This document shows, piece after piece, positions 30,700-44,400 of a stretch of DNA of 64,000 nt (position 1 is its first letter; the number at the start of each line of letters is the position of its first letter). Under the pieces are notes generated by a model. The model did not search any database, was not told where the DNA came from, and saw only the letters and a list, made by a program, of their open reading frames with translations. This DNA is from Cucumis sativus. Lineage: Eukaryota; Streptophyta; Magnoliopsida; Cucurbitales; Cucurbitaceae. A program made the translations under genes and the position numbers. Location: the NCBI RefSeq assembly GCF_000004075.3, contig NC_026661.2, positions 17,326,307 through 17,390,306 on the forward strand. Direction: 5' to 3'.

Positions 30700-33600
30700 A
30701 TCTGTCCTAAAAAGGCCTTATGCCTCATTGGTTGATTTTATATTTCATAATAATTTCTTAGGAAAATCATATATTGCTATCAATAAAAGTTGACACACAC
30801 TTGACTAAATACTACTGTATTGTACAGTAACATAATATTTTATGCACTGTGTATACCTTTTTTTTTTAACTTCCAAAAGTTTTACCTAATTATAATCTAG
30901 GTGAAATTACCGAATTATTGTTTGTTGCATAAGCATGTTGATATTTCATTTTCACTTTTGTTAATCTCATTTTACATGTTGATTGATCTTTATTGTCTCT
31001 TTTTGTTAACATCTTTTGGTTGTCATTCCGTATACTAATTTTATGAGAAATTGTGAGAGGAAGAGAAGAAAGAATGAGAATTACATTAATGAATCACACA
31101 GAAAACTATCGAAACAGTGTTTTGTTTTAATATGGATTCCTTTTAATATTTTGGGTTTTTTTCCAAAAAAATCTAGAGATTAAAGTTGTAAATTTAAAAG
31201 TTTAAAGGCTAAATAAAACAAAATGAAAAGATACTTATTTGAAGTTAAAACCAACATTTTGTGAACTAAAACGAAATCTAAGCCCTAAGAGAGAATAATT
31301 AACTTAGCAGGGAATAAGAGTAATATAATGCAAATATGAGAAAAGAAATTAAATTATCACAACTAAGGGTAGATTAAAAAGCAATTAATTACAAACCAAA
31401 ACAATTATATAATCATTAAAATAGCCAAAACAAAAAAGGTGAAAATTGTTGTATGGGAAACAAGATGGGATCTTGTGAAAGAAAAAGAAAAAGAAAATAA
31501 AAGAGAGAGACAAGATCTACTCAAAACACACTACAAAAGCTGAGAAAGAGTGTGAGTTTTGTTTTAAAAAAATCAAAAACATAACAAAGCTGAAATCCCC
31601 TCTTGGCTTTTTGAGTCATCTCTTATAATGTAGTATTTGATAATTACTTTATTTTAATTTAACTATCAGTTCTTTTTCTGCTATATTATGCTACTTAACC
31701 CTCCCTAAACCCCTATAAGAAGAATATTATTTTTTCAATACAAGGACAAACTGAGACTATCTCAAAATTAAACAACTCTATATAATAAAAATGATATAGC
31801 TCATCTTCTCGTTTTAGTTTGATGCTTAATTAGTATGTTGTAGATTCTTTTATGATATATTGTAAAAATGTGGAAGTAATTTGAGATAATTGGATAAAAT
31901 TGAATACCATGATTGTAGTGAAATGAATTATAGAAGTGAAAAGAGATTATTGGTATAAAAGAGTAGAAATAACATATATAATATATCTTATCACTATAAA
32001 ATTACTTAGAACACTGGACCCCACAATTTAATTTTTAGAAAAAATGTTTGAATGAATTATTATTTTGAAAGAATCTGTCAGCAAATTAATATAATTATTT
32101 CGATTTTGTCTGAGAGAATATAGTAAATATATATATACATATATATATATAGTATGGGTAGACAAAATATATGTGTAATATGTTGATAAGATGCCACTTG
32201 GCAGTCCAACATAGCTTTTTTGAAGCTTCTTTTTTCTAAGGAGAGACCAAATTACTTTAAGTAACTTAAATTAATTAAAGTGATGTTTGGTTGTTTTAGG
32301 AATATAATTAATTTAATTAAGTCCAATTTGGAACAAACTATGAAATTAAATAAGCAATAATTATGAGTTGATTGATTTCGGTGAATTAAATTTTAGTAAG
32401 TTAACAAAGATTAGAGGAAGGTGCATTGTAAGTAATGTAATCATCATAATTAATATTATCCAAACAATTAAGCCTTTTGTTTATATGAACAAAATCAATA
32501 ATTATCCATGGTTATTCTTTTAATGAAGATTGTCTTTTTGCTTTTCTTTTCTTTTCTTTTTTCTGGTTTTTTTAACAAATTTATAAATAAGTTTAAAGGT
32601 CTTCTTGTTTTTCTAATTCTTGTAATCTAATATTTATTTTATTTCGTGAAATTTTTTATTTATTAATTTTTTTCAAAAATTAAAAAACAAACTATTTATC
32701 CTTCCTACCAAAAAGATTACTCAAACAAATAAAATTGATTAGAATTGAACTTTTGACATATTGTAAATTGAGCTGCTGTATTTATGGATATAATAATAAA
32801 TAATTAAAAAAATAAATATAGTGTGTAATTTAGAAAAAAAAGGGAATTTGCAAAATGAAAATAACGCCCACGGAGAAAAGCGAAGGGAAGAAAGAAAAGC
32901 CGTTTGATGTGGATTTGGTTAATTAAAAAAAGAAAAAAGAAAAAGAGTATGAGTCATCAGAACTTTACTCAACTGCTTCCACCAATGGAAACGCACCACG
33001 TATTTTATATTCCTTTGAAAATAGAGAAAGGTAAAACATATTCATTTTATATTGGGATTTAGTTATTTGTTAATATTATTATGTTGATGGACGGTGTTTG
33101 GGTGTTGGGGATTTAATTGAGGCCTGAGGGTCAACCATTTATGACATAACCTATACACATCTCCACCATTACAACTTTTCCATTTCTTTCTTCTTCTTTT
33201 AACAAAAATTACTCTACTAATTCTCTTTCAATATATGCTTTTAATTTCTTCTTTTACACTTACACCCATTTACTTTGGAATTCACTGCTGCTGCTTTTCA
33301 TTCTCTAATCTATTTTTTCTTCTCTAATAATAATATTCCTCCCAACACCAATCTTATTTCATTGGACAAGACTGTCCAAGATTAGTTTGTATTTCTTTAC
33401 ATTGGTGTGAGAGTCGCCCCACGGGGACTATAGACATGTCGATATAAACTCAACAAATATGTTTTTGGACGATCCTTAGCAATGACTCTTGTGGAGAGTG
33501 TTAAGTTAGCCCATTCGTTAGGTTACAAATGAGTTCTAAGCGTGCATCCACCACACTAAGTAGTTTTAATTAGCACAATGTTTATATTGTACCCATATCT

Positions 33601-35850
33601 CCTCATTGGGTATGGATATACAAGCTTTTGTTCTTATATAGATCAGTGATGAAATGTTGCTCAGACTTTAAACCTTATCGAAGAATACTAGCTAAATGAA
33701 CGTTGCACCTAACCGATTTTCTAAATCAAATCTTCAACATTTAAAAATGTTTTTATGTCAAATGTCATTAAACTAAGATCATTTTGTTCATTCCTCTATA
33801 TACTCATCTCATTTTATTTTAGTGAAGGTGACTTGAATGAATGCACACATCATTGCACTTTAAAAGCACCTATGTGAATCCCTATTATAAAATTTAAGTC
33901 CAAAGTAGCATAAACTACGAGAGGTGGTTTAAATACGTTGTACTCTTCTTTTTTTTCACCTCAAATAATTAAAATTTAAACCCCAAAACTTTAAAAATTT
34001 TAAAAAAATGGGTCCAACAGAATCCCAATAAATTTGGTAGAATAAAGGCACATGTAGATCTCTCTCATGGTGAACTTTAATTTCAAACATGTCACGAGTT
34101 GGAATATAAGAAACATAAAAGAATTATTATAAAGTTTTACCTTTTCACACCCTTAAGATTAGAGTATAAACATTATTTCAATCCAATACTTACTTTATTA
34201 TTTGTAAGACTTCTGTTGTTTATGAGAGTTTCAAACTAGCTGAGAGAATAGATTTGAAATCTTTGTAAGGTTTGTGTGTTAAGTGTGGTTTCTATTTTTG
34301 TTACCGATATTTGAAATTCAATCACTACTTGCATGTTTCTTGTATGAAGAATAGATATTCACGTTGTTGTTTTCATATTTATTACAATACTTAAATCACT
34401 TTGAAAATGAGATTTGTGATTAATGGAATATTTAAAATTAATGATAATGAAGAAAAAGAATATGTTTTCTCCAAAAAAAAAAATGAATAGACTTTCAAAG
34501 GACAAAATAGGGTTCAAACCAATTACTTGAACAAAAGATAAAGCAAAAATAAACTATTATCTCTTTTCTCATTGATTTCTTTATAAAGAGCAAGAAGAAA
34601 AGAAAATATACGAACAAATAAAAATATAATTAACCATTTATAGAAGAAAATAAAAAGACAGAAAAAAGAAAGAAAAAGAAAAAGAATATATCAGAACCTC
34701 AACATAAAAATGCTTTTATATCATTAAGAAATTTCTTTACACTTTGCATTTAGCCATTAGTTTCTGTCACTTCTCCACTTCTTTTCAACTTTTCTACAGT
34801 TTAATCAAACCAACAAAGAAACAAAAGAAAAATATTTTTTTTAAAAAAAAAGTAGCTATTTTGTTCAATATATCAGTTTTATTTCCCCAAAATCAGACAA
34901 GAATCATCACTAGAACTAAAATACATTTAAAAAATCCTCAAATCTTCCCTCCACATTACCACCACCAAATTACAAATTGGATTTCCTACCCTACACATTT
35001 AGACCCAAAAAAAATTTGCTTATTTTGTCCAACATATCAGTTTGAATCTTACTGATGAAAAAATTTGCAGTCTGTACCTACCACCTGCACAGTGAAGAGT
35101 GAAAAAAACAAAGAACAAATTATAAAATGGTAAAAAATTGTTGTCATACTTAGAGAATGAGAGAAAGCTCATAATGGACCTTCTTCTTGATCTTGCAGAT
35201 TTTCAGAGAGCTGCCATTGCTGTGTAAAAGAAGCAAGTTATTCTTTTTCTTTTACCATTCCTGCAGCACACAGAGAGAGAAAGAGCCTGCAAAATTTGGG
35301 GGACCAATTTGCAAATAAGAATAAAGCCAACCAACACATCCAAACCTAAACTTGTTTTTGAAACAAGACAACTTTTGTAGCAGTTGGTTCAGAATAAATG
35401 CTTGGTTCTTGTTCTGTTTTCCAAGGTTGGTAGTCAACTATATCAGATTTTGAATTGGGTAGTTTGAAATTTAAAGTTACTACACCATTTACTCAAGAAT
35501 AGATGTCATGTTTGATCTCTAAAATCAACATCATAAATAAGTACATTATGCACAAACCCAAATTGTCTAGATTTGCACAAAAGTGACAAAACTGACGTGC
35601 TTTTCAAATACGGGAGGTAATGGGATTACCTTTCTTTACTTTGAGAGGATGAGTTTTAGTTGGATTTATGAGGAAGTCGAGTACAACGGTTGAAATCTGA
35701 AGGAGACCTGGTAATGGCAATGGAAGTATGATTATATTTGGGAGAAAGTAAGTATGAAAGAAATAGATATACTAAGGATCTGGATGATTACCTTCTAGTG
35801 TAAGACATTTGATCATAAGTGGTTGGCTTAGTAAAGCATGATGCGGCAAG
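30700..35850. other. AT-rich spacer
   Basis: No supported gene. 33360-33720 and 35160-35450 are less AT-rich and could belong to non-coding transcripts. The latter lies just beyond the 3' end of the phosphatase gene. Simple repeats include an AT-rich run at about 32127-32151. Confidence 0.5.
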
Positions 35851-35858
35851 AATATCCC

Positions 35859-38820
35859 TCAGAAGAAGTTCATTTCAGGGTGTCTATACATACATGGCAA
35901 CAGCTCTTCCACTTCGATTCTGGAACTTGAATAGCTCATACTTTTCTTGATGCGGCTGTGGTTTATTGCTTCAACTTCGGCTAAGAATATGCAGTACACT
36001 GGTCTATGATCAGAAAATCTTGATTCTCCACGTACATAGGACATTTGGTGAAGGCCTCTTCCGTACCATAGAATACGATCGCACCTTCACAAATAATCAA
36101 GGTTAGAATCAGCATTTTCAGATAGGGTATACGTCATATGGTTTTGTGAATATGTAAACACGATATATACTATCGTTTTACCAAGCAGGAGTTCTTCTCT
36201 TCTCTTTTGGATGCCTTACATCTCCTGCATATCGATCTGAATTATTTGAATATTTGTACGTGGGAGGAAAGTATATCTTTCCTTCGTTCCATCCTTCGAA
36301 GACATTGCCCCGTCTCTGCTCAAGTCGTAACTGAACGAACAAAATATTACAATCTTAGATCAAGTGATCGTCATTGTATAAATGACAACATGAATTTTGA
36401 TGGATTATGTTTTGCTTTTAAAAGGAGATTTGAAGCATGCCTGATCGTTTTCTAACAATGCCTTCCAATTTTGCATCTCGACAAGAGCCTTTGCAGATCG
36501 ATATGACAATGCAATTCGATAATTCAAGTCCCCAAGCCAAATAATTCGACTGGGAAAGGACACCAATGACAAACATTTAGAGAAAAGGCTAATGATGTTG
36601 TACTAGCAACCGAAGTTAATACATTTTATGAAATGTTTGTTCAATGATCAGATCAGAATTCTTACTCATGCTCTAAAATTGTCTGAGGAGAGTTCTCGTC
36701 CCCCATGCCGTGAACTCTAGGAAACCTTGTTTTTCTGAGAATCTCCATGACATCGGAATTCCTCCGAAGTTCATCGCCCTCCTTTTGACCAGAGGTCAGA
36801 TGAGTGCAGATGAAGCAGAAACTTGTTTGGTGCAAAGACATACTAATTGAAATTGATCCCTGCAAAACAATAAAGAAACCAGATTACAATTTATTTCCTT
36901 CATTTTACATTATGGCTCCTCAAGTTTGATATATAAAACCAAAAGAATTTATTACCTTATTACCAAGATAACCCATTAATCCTCTACCTACACAAGATAC
37001 TTTCATGTTTCGGATATCATCTCGGAGATCATTCCTCGCCCATACAGTTAAGAATATGCCGACCATTTGTTTGCTTGCAACTAAACAGTACCTCGAGTGT
37101 CCTGAATGTCTATGATCTCTATCCTCCATGGGAAGAAAACCATTATAAGAAAAAGGTGAATAGTGTGAGGCAACGGGTGAATCCCCATTCTCATCGTCTG
37201 AGGACCCCCATCTGTAACTAGGATCATGGTCACCCGGCTGATGCCCAAACATAACCCGATCACAGACACTGAACCGTCGATCAAGTCGTGGTTGTGGCAC
37301 TGACATGTCATTCTCCATTCTCATGCTGCGGCTCAGTGATTGAAATGATCTCCGATGAAAAAACGACGAAGCCTTCTGCCTCGTTGATCCTTCGAAATCT
37401 GCTTCTAATTCCACAACGGGATCGGGGATAGGAGAAGGTGTGTGACAACTCCCACTAGTGCCAGGAAGACTGTTCAAAGTCTTCCTAATCAAAGCCAACC
37501 ATTTCTTGGCTGGACCATTGTCTTCTGTACCCAAAACATTACCAGCATTCAAAGGAACAATTTCTTGAAACCTACAAAAGTAAACAACATTACGCTTCTC
37601 CTTTACTATTTCCAAACTTTTGTAATCAGACATAACCAGAAAGAGATTGCATATAAGATATCAGTAAATACCCGAGAACATAGATATCAGCCGGTGGGGA
37701 AGCATGAAGCCAGTCTTCAAGATTCAAACAGTTAGGTGGAGATTTACCAGCCACATTCCAAGTAGAAACAAAAATCCTGCCCACATGGAACAGATAAGCA
37801 AAGAAAGAACAAACCCAACAAACAACAATAACAACAACCAAGACAAACCTGTAGTTTTGCACATCAGTAACTAGTGTAGCATCAAGGTCGATCTTGCCTC
37901 TCCGAGTTCGATCTTGATGTCGTTTGTTGGATCTGTCTGTGGACGTAATTTGGGAGATGATGAAAAGGATTAGTGAAAAATAATTTGGGAACAGAAAACG
38001 AGGAATGATTAAAGCATATTAGTTTGTCCATTGTTTTGGAGTTTTTAAGGCTGCTGTGGTCCAAAAGAGAGCAATGGAGAGATGTCTGAAACTGAACCAA
38101 CCTGTTTTGCTTTTCTTGACAGTGCACGTCTCCCTCTTTGAACAGTTGTTTCTCCATTCTTCATCACCACCACCTGAAAAAGAAACACCAACAACAAAAG
38201 AATGTTAAAGCTAAGCTTTTACTTCCTAGTTAATCATCATCATCAAACGCACGCATCCAAATCCATCCATAACGAAAAAAATATATAACTCAATTTTTGG
38301 TCTTTTTGTTTTTCTCTGTCCAAAAGAAAAAAACAAACAGCAAGAGGAAGAAAACAAATTATAAATCTCTTGTTGGGCGACACCTAAACAGAACACTCCA
38401 TTAATGACCAAAAATAATTGGTATACGAGACAAAACAGTGACAAGAAGCAGACTAATACAAGTTTATCATTCGGGCTTTAGAAGAAGAATCTAATTCAGG
38501 TTAAGAACAAGTTACAGAAGATGAGAAAATCCCAGAAAACCAATTGACGTATCCGAATCATTAAGAAATTTGAACAAACACAAGGAACACTCACCTCTAT
38601 AAGCGATATCATCCGATACAAAATCCTCGGCCTTGTTCTTCAAGTTGAACCACTTCTTAACCAGTGTTTTAGGCCATGAGAGCTTTAGTAAGAACAGGAG
38701 AGCATATAAGAAAATTTCAGACCAACAATAGAATGCACATTACACAAAAAAAGAACACACAAGAAGCAAACAACAAAGCATTTCTCTAACCTTGCTTTTC
38801 TTTGAATTCTCATCTCTCAT
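35859..38820 (-). CDS. IP5P: Plant inositol polyphosphate 5-phosphatase, ten coding exons
   Basis: Exons from the start: 38820-38791, 38682-38595, 38173-38102, 37936-37849, 37776-37672, 37571-36956, 36859-36666, 36549-36441, 36330-36182 and 36084-35859. They join in frame to 558 aa. The N-terminus is basic ([10 protein letters not shown]). The catalytic fold shows WNVAGK (99-104), GDLNYR (404-409), PAWCDRILW (about 482-490) and SDHRPVY (508-514), the signature blocks of the Mg-dependent 5-phosphatase family. These remove the 5-phosphate from inositol phosphates or phosphoinositides. A Ser-rich linker (about residues 145-255) splits the catalytic domain, as in plant type I enzymes of the IP5P4/CVP2 group. 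Intron 8 has a GC donor (CAG|GCATGC). No transmembrane segment. Substrate preference cannot be read from sequence. Confidence 0.95.
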
Positions 38821-39760
38821 CGTTCCACAAAATTCATATAGACCCCAGATTCAGAGCAACAACTAGAAAATTACCAATTGCTTTTAAACTATCGGCCCCT
38901 AAATTTGTCCTTTCCAAAGTGGAAAAGAATGAGGAATCTCAATGAGGAAAAAAGAAGTACTAATCTCTATTTCCAAATCCAAGAGAAGAATAAAAAAAAA
39001 AAAAATGCTGGAGGTGAAGAAGTTCCCCTATTCAATAATGCTCAAACCGATTTCAGAAGGGAAAAAAAAAAAAAAAACACAAACCCCTTGGTGTACAACA
39101 ATCAAGTCCAAATAAATGAAAACATATAATCAAATGGGCAATCCTCTGTTCTATCAAGGGAGCAAGAGAGAGAGAAGAAAAGGGGTGAACAAGGAAAATC
39201 TCTGTTTCTTGGCATTCTGATTTTCCCACCTCCCAAACAGGAAGTCATAACCCAAAACCACCCACAAAGGGGAATCAACCAAATGGGGGTTCAAATTTTC
39301 CGAATACTCCCAGAAGTAATAAGGGAAAAACAGAGTAAAAAAGAAAGGAGATAAGAAAATAGAAAGGCAAAATCCAAATGGGGGAAGGGTGAAAGGGTAG
39401 AATGAGATTGAAAGAGAAGCAAAAAGAAGGAATGTAGATAAATAGAGTAGAAATGAAGAAGAAGAAGTATGTATCTAACAAAATCCCATTGTGGGTACAG
39501 AGTAAAATGAGGAATTTGAAGGCAATAAAGGGAGAAGGGAAGGGAAGTGTTTTTTTTTCCTTTTGGTGCTCAAAATTCAAGGGAGACTCAATTTGGGGAC
39601 TTGGGGAAGTGCTGTGGATCTATAGGGTACCCGGTCGAGCCAGCATTGCCCGAACCCATCTGACGGCTTGTCTCATGAAGCCATTTTCTTTGCTCCTCTC
39701 TCTCTATCTGAAAAGCTGCCCGCGGTCAGTATCTGGGGTTAGTGTAGAAACATGCTCATT
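38821..39760 (-). promoter_or_regulatory. Probable leader and promoter of the 5-phosphatase gene
   Basis: The stretch before the start codon is A/G-rich on the plus strand (C/T-rich in gene orientation) and has a GC-richer patch at 39600-39740. On the minus strand that patch contains a three-codon upstream open frame (ATGGCTTCATGA). It could be a first non-coding exon. Splice sites were not assigned. Confidence 0.35.
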
Positions 39761-41400
39761 CTCTGCCCCAAAGAAAAAACAGAGTATTTTGTAATTCCAC
39801 CATTCCTCATTACCAACCAACGGAGTTATGGAAAAAACATCAACTTCAAATAACAATATCAAACCAAAAATAAATAAAGCAATTGCTCCCTCCCTCTTCT
39901 CTTCCTTTCCTTTCCTTTCCTTTTGCAAAACTCTTTGTCAATTAATATTACATCATAAACTCTTTTTCCCTTTCACCACTCAATTTTCAACATTACGGAT
40001 CCAACTTTCTTTTCTTTTCTTTTTTTTTCGTCTTCAAGCTATACCATAGCTAAATCATGAACAACATAGTTATTCTTACAATTAAACAAATCGAGTTCAA
40101 GAACACATAAATTTTATTCTCATTTTTCAACCAAACTATTTGTGAATCAATTTTTATCCAAAAAGAGGATATGTCCGCTTCAAAAACTCTTAAGAAACCT
40201 TTAAACATGACAATTGCCTCAAGAAACTCAACCGACTCAATCATAGTAAATTGGAAATTAAACTTTAGACCTTTAGAAAAATAGTGCATTATGTAATGAG
40301 TTGTGGTTAGATTGACTTATCATGTATATAATTTTTGCTAAATTAATGAAATATCATTGAACTTCAACGTTAATTTAAAAACTATTTTATTACATCATCG
40401 TTGAGTTTTCATAAAAAAAAATAGAAAAAAGATCCAAACGATCCTTGGAATAAAAATTCAAATTCCAAACATAGATCAAGGCTTAGAAGTGCATAACATA
40501 ACCTAAAATAGTGTAGTGATTAAGATATTTGTTGGTAAGTGACTTCCAAAACCATTTTATATCTCAATTTTCATCCAAAGTTTTAAATATTTTGTACTCC
40601 AAACATATTTATGGCTACCTTGTTTTTTAAAGAAAAAAAAAAGGAGTGACAAAGTTGAAATATATTTCGTATGATATAACTAAAAATCATAAATATATTT
40701 TTCATTTACAAATTATTCCCTCTTGCGTTTTTTTCCCTGTAGGTTGAAATTGAAATGAGTGCAATTCCTTTACCATTTCTTCTAAAAAATTGATGAATTT
40801 ACCTTTGCTTTCTTATACATTTTAAGCTTCAAATGAAGAATGTTTTTTTTTCTTTTTTTTGGTAACCATAAATAATAGATATTTTTGGAGTTTTGTGAGG
40901 GAAAGAAAAAAAAAAGTAATATTTTTTGATTGGGGGAAGGGGCTTTAGAAGGAAAAAAGAAACATCAAAGATACATAGTTCCTTAAAATAAAAACATTGT
41001 GTTTTCTACTTTTTGAATGAAACACAATACTATGTCTTGTAACATGGAATTCACTTTGGAGCCATTTTGACTCAAATCTAAGACTTATGTCCAATTGGAC
41101 CATTGCAATGAGTCCTAATTCAAGGATCATTGTTCTCTCTAAACAATATATTAAAAAAGAAAAGAAAAACACCCCATATGGGTAAAAGTGAACTTTCTTG
41201 TTTATTTAAATTAAAATGTTAACATAGATGTAGGATCTTGTTTAGGGCACTAATTAGGGTTCCCTACCTTAATCTCATCACCATCCTTTTCACTCTCCCC
41301 CACAAATGCTTGCCTTCTAGGATTTTTCTTTTCTTATTAAAATATACTTTCAAGTATTCAAGTGGCCCTATAACAAAACTATATATATATATCCAATTTT
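39760..41400. other. AT-rich spacer
   Basis: No supported gene. Several short open frames on both strands are chance. Confidence 0.5.
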
Positions 41401-41405
41401 TAAGG

Positions 41406-41410
<5 letters not shown>

Positions 41411-41477
<67 letters not shown>
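41411..41477. repeat. (AT)n microsatellite, 67 bp
   Basis: Uninterrupted AT dinucleotides. The run is self-complementary and can extrude as a cruciform. Length is likely polymorphic. Confidence 0.95.
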
Positions 41478-41479
<2 letters not shown>

Positions 41480-41480
<1 letters not shown>

Positions 41481-44400
41481 AGGTCCTTTTTAGAGGCTTG
41501 CTTGATCTTAATTGACTATTCCAAAAATACACATGCTACATGTGGGAGACTGTGTCTTGGTCCCTAAGCTCAATCTTAGCTTTCATTATTTCAAGGCTCT
41601 TTTGTGATCAATTAGAATGCTCAATTGTTTATCTTTATACTTTTCTTTTAGAATTAGTATTAATCAAATGGGTTTTCTTTCTTCTTCTTGGACATATTAA
41701 AAAAATGGGGTTGACAGCAAGAAATTAAATTGGCACTTCAAACCTAAAAATCTATTTAATTTTGTTATCCACTAAGTGGGGGAACCACCCAACAAACTGA
41801 TTTATAAATATATATACTTTTATGAAGGTTCCACTATATTTTTATACCAAAATCTCCAAAAGTGTAGGTTGTCAAACACTTAGGTGGCACCTCATTACCT
41901 TGAGAGAGACTGATATATAGGATAATATGTTCACTTTTGCCTTTTATTTTGTTTGATTTTGGCTAATTCTGTAGTTTTTCTTTAACTAATTAAAACATTG
42001 TATAAGATTTGAAGTGGGCCGAATTATCATTAAAGACTTAATCCCTTTCTTATCTTTCTTTTTTAAAAAAATATTGCATCGTACAAAGTTGTCTTCCAAA
42101 TTATAAGAAGAGATGTCGAAATGAATAGATGGGTCTTGGATGAACCAATTACGACTCGATCGTGGTGTTAATCTCTATGTTCGTTTGCTCTCCAAGATTA
42201 ACACAATCTTCAGGTTCATGCATACATTCACCAAAATATGGACTAGAATCAAGAGAAGTGTTCGTAACAGTAGTACATATGAATAGAAAAACATGGTTAC
42301 ATTACATACACACACTCATCCATCCGGCTGGATAAACAATGTGCATGTGGTGACAAAGTTATGCTATCACTATCGACACATTCTTATCATATAATTAACG
42401 TATATGGGTATTTACACCCTTTAAGCATTGTTAAATTTTCTTGGACAAAGGTTCACCCAATATCTTAACTTTTGTCTTAGGCCTAAGCCTTAGGCATTTC
42501 TAACTAAAATGAGATTGGATGTATTTAAGGTTAATTAATTAAATATATTGTTAATTAATTCATTAGTTTAGAATTGTTTCTAAGACTCATGATCCATGTT
42601 TGGATTTACAAAAACATATTTGTTATATTAGTTAAAGTTTAATACCCAACAACTGCATGCGCCACACTAAAGATAATGTTTCATATATCTTCATATACTT
42701 AACAAACTTAATATATATATTGAGTAATTCGACCCACCATTTATTCAAATTAACCTAAAATGATTCACTCTGAGATTTATTTTCCCTTTGTGACACCCTA
42801 AATAATTTATTAGGAATATGCTAACTTTTCGAACAAATATCTTGACTGATTTAGATGTTAGATTCGTTTACAAGGAGAAATAATATAAAATATGTACATG
42901 AATTTTCATCTTTTTTATTTTAGTATAACCCGAACACTCCATAGATAAAGAATCAAGCATTATTCAATTCCTAGAAAATAAGCTCATGTTAATTATTGTT
43001 GAGCTAAGTTCACTTTAACAATAGTTTAGTAACAAAATGTAGGACAGAGTATCGATTGATCAGAGTTAGTTTTTCAATCAAACCGACTATAGTTAGTTTA
43101 GTAAATATTCAAACCGACCTTAACTACAGAGGAGTACAAATCAGCTATTGGTTAGTCTATATGTTGGTTTAGGTCGGTTTAAGTCTTTGAAACTTCTTTA
43201 AAATGTTGTCAGTTTTGTATTTTTTTTCAAACCAATACATAACTAAACTCGTTCTTATCTTTCCATCCAACCATCTTCAGTTTAGTTGGTTTGGTCAATT
43301 GGCTTAATTTTTTGGATACTCACGCCTAGTAAAATGTTTACGTAGCCTACTATATTTGTAGATAATAGAATTTGTATCCAATAACCATAATAAACCACTA
43401 GTTGTGATACCCAATTCAAAACGTTCCAAATGTGTTTATATATATCAAGTAATTTTTAGGAATTAGTTTAGGTTTCTGTCATCAACTACCATCAAATTAG
43501 TGATATTAGACATAATAATGGTATGGTATATGTTAAAAATAATATAGTCGTTTTCATGAATTGATCAAGTCTTGGTTGATAGTTGAGTTGTCCATTTCTC
43601 TCTCTTTTTCATCACAACAAGAACACAAACACAAATGGGTGAATTGGGAAGGACCCATTTTATAAGGCAAATGTCCAAATCAATATATCATATGGCTTAC
43701 GCAATATTCACAGATCGAGAGTACCTCTTCTTTTTCTTTTCTTTTTATTTTTTTATTTTTATATATATAATATATATTATATTATATTATATTATTGTAC
43801 AAAAAGCCATATATATATAATAAAAAAAGAAAGTACAACACACTAACACACAAAGTAATATGAATCTTTCATTTTCTTGTGATGAGAGGTTTTTATGATT
43901 CATCATTTTGCATTAAAATAGGATCTCCCAAAAGTTTCAACCATACCCTTTTTATTCCATTATATATCATTCACTTCTTAGTTTTTCTTTCCATTATTGT
44001 TTCTTTCTTTCTAAGCTTTTTTCTTCTCAATTTTTTTTTTTTTTTTTTTTGTTGTCTAGAGAGAAAAAAAAACTGTTCATTTTTTAAAAAATGTTCTCCT
44101 CTTCCTTCACCAAATCTATATTTAGTTACCATTAATTGATAGAGCTGGACGAGAAGAAAATTTCCATGTTGTTTAATTATTCTCTTCCTTCTCTTTAATT
44201 ATGATATGAAATTTTAACTAAAAGATAATCATCTTTTGTTTAAACATATGAAATATGTAATAATAATCTGTTGGTTAGAGGTGAGGATTGATATTCTTTT
44301 ATTCACTACTTTTCTAATCCAACCATGCAGCTCTTCGTTATTTTGCTTACCAAATTTCTATTTCTTTTAATCAAAATCCAACTTCCCATCTAATTTTCAC

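Noticed and set aside
35184..35200. TTCTTGATCTTGCAGAT, similar to the TAS3 tasiR-ARF core
   Set aside because: Several mismatches, no tandem copy and no miR390 target sites on either side.
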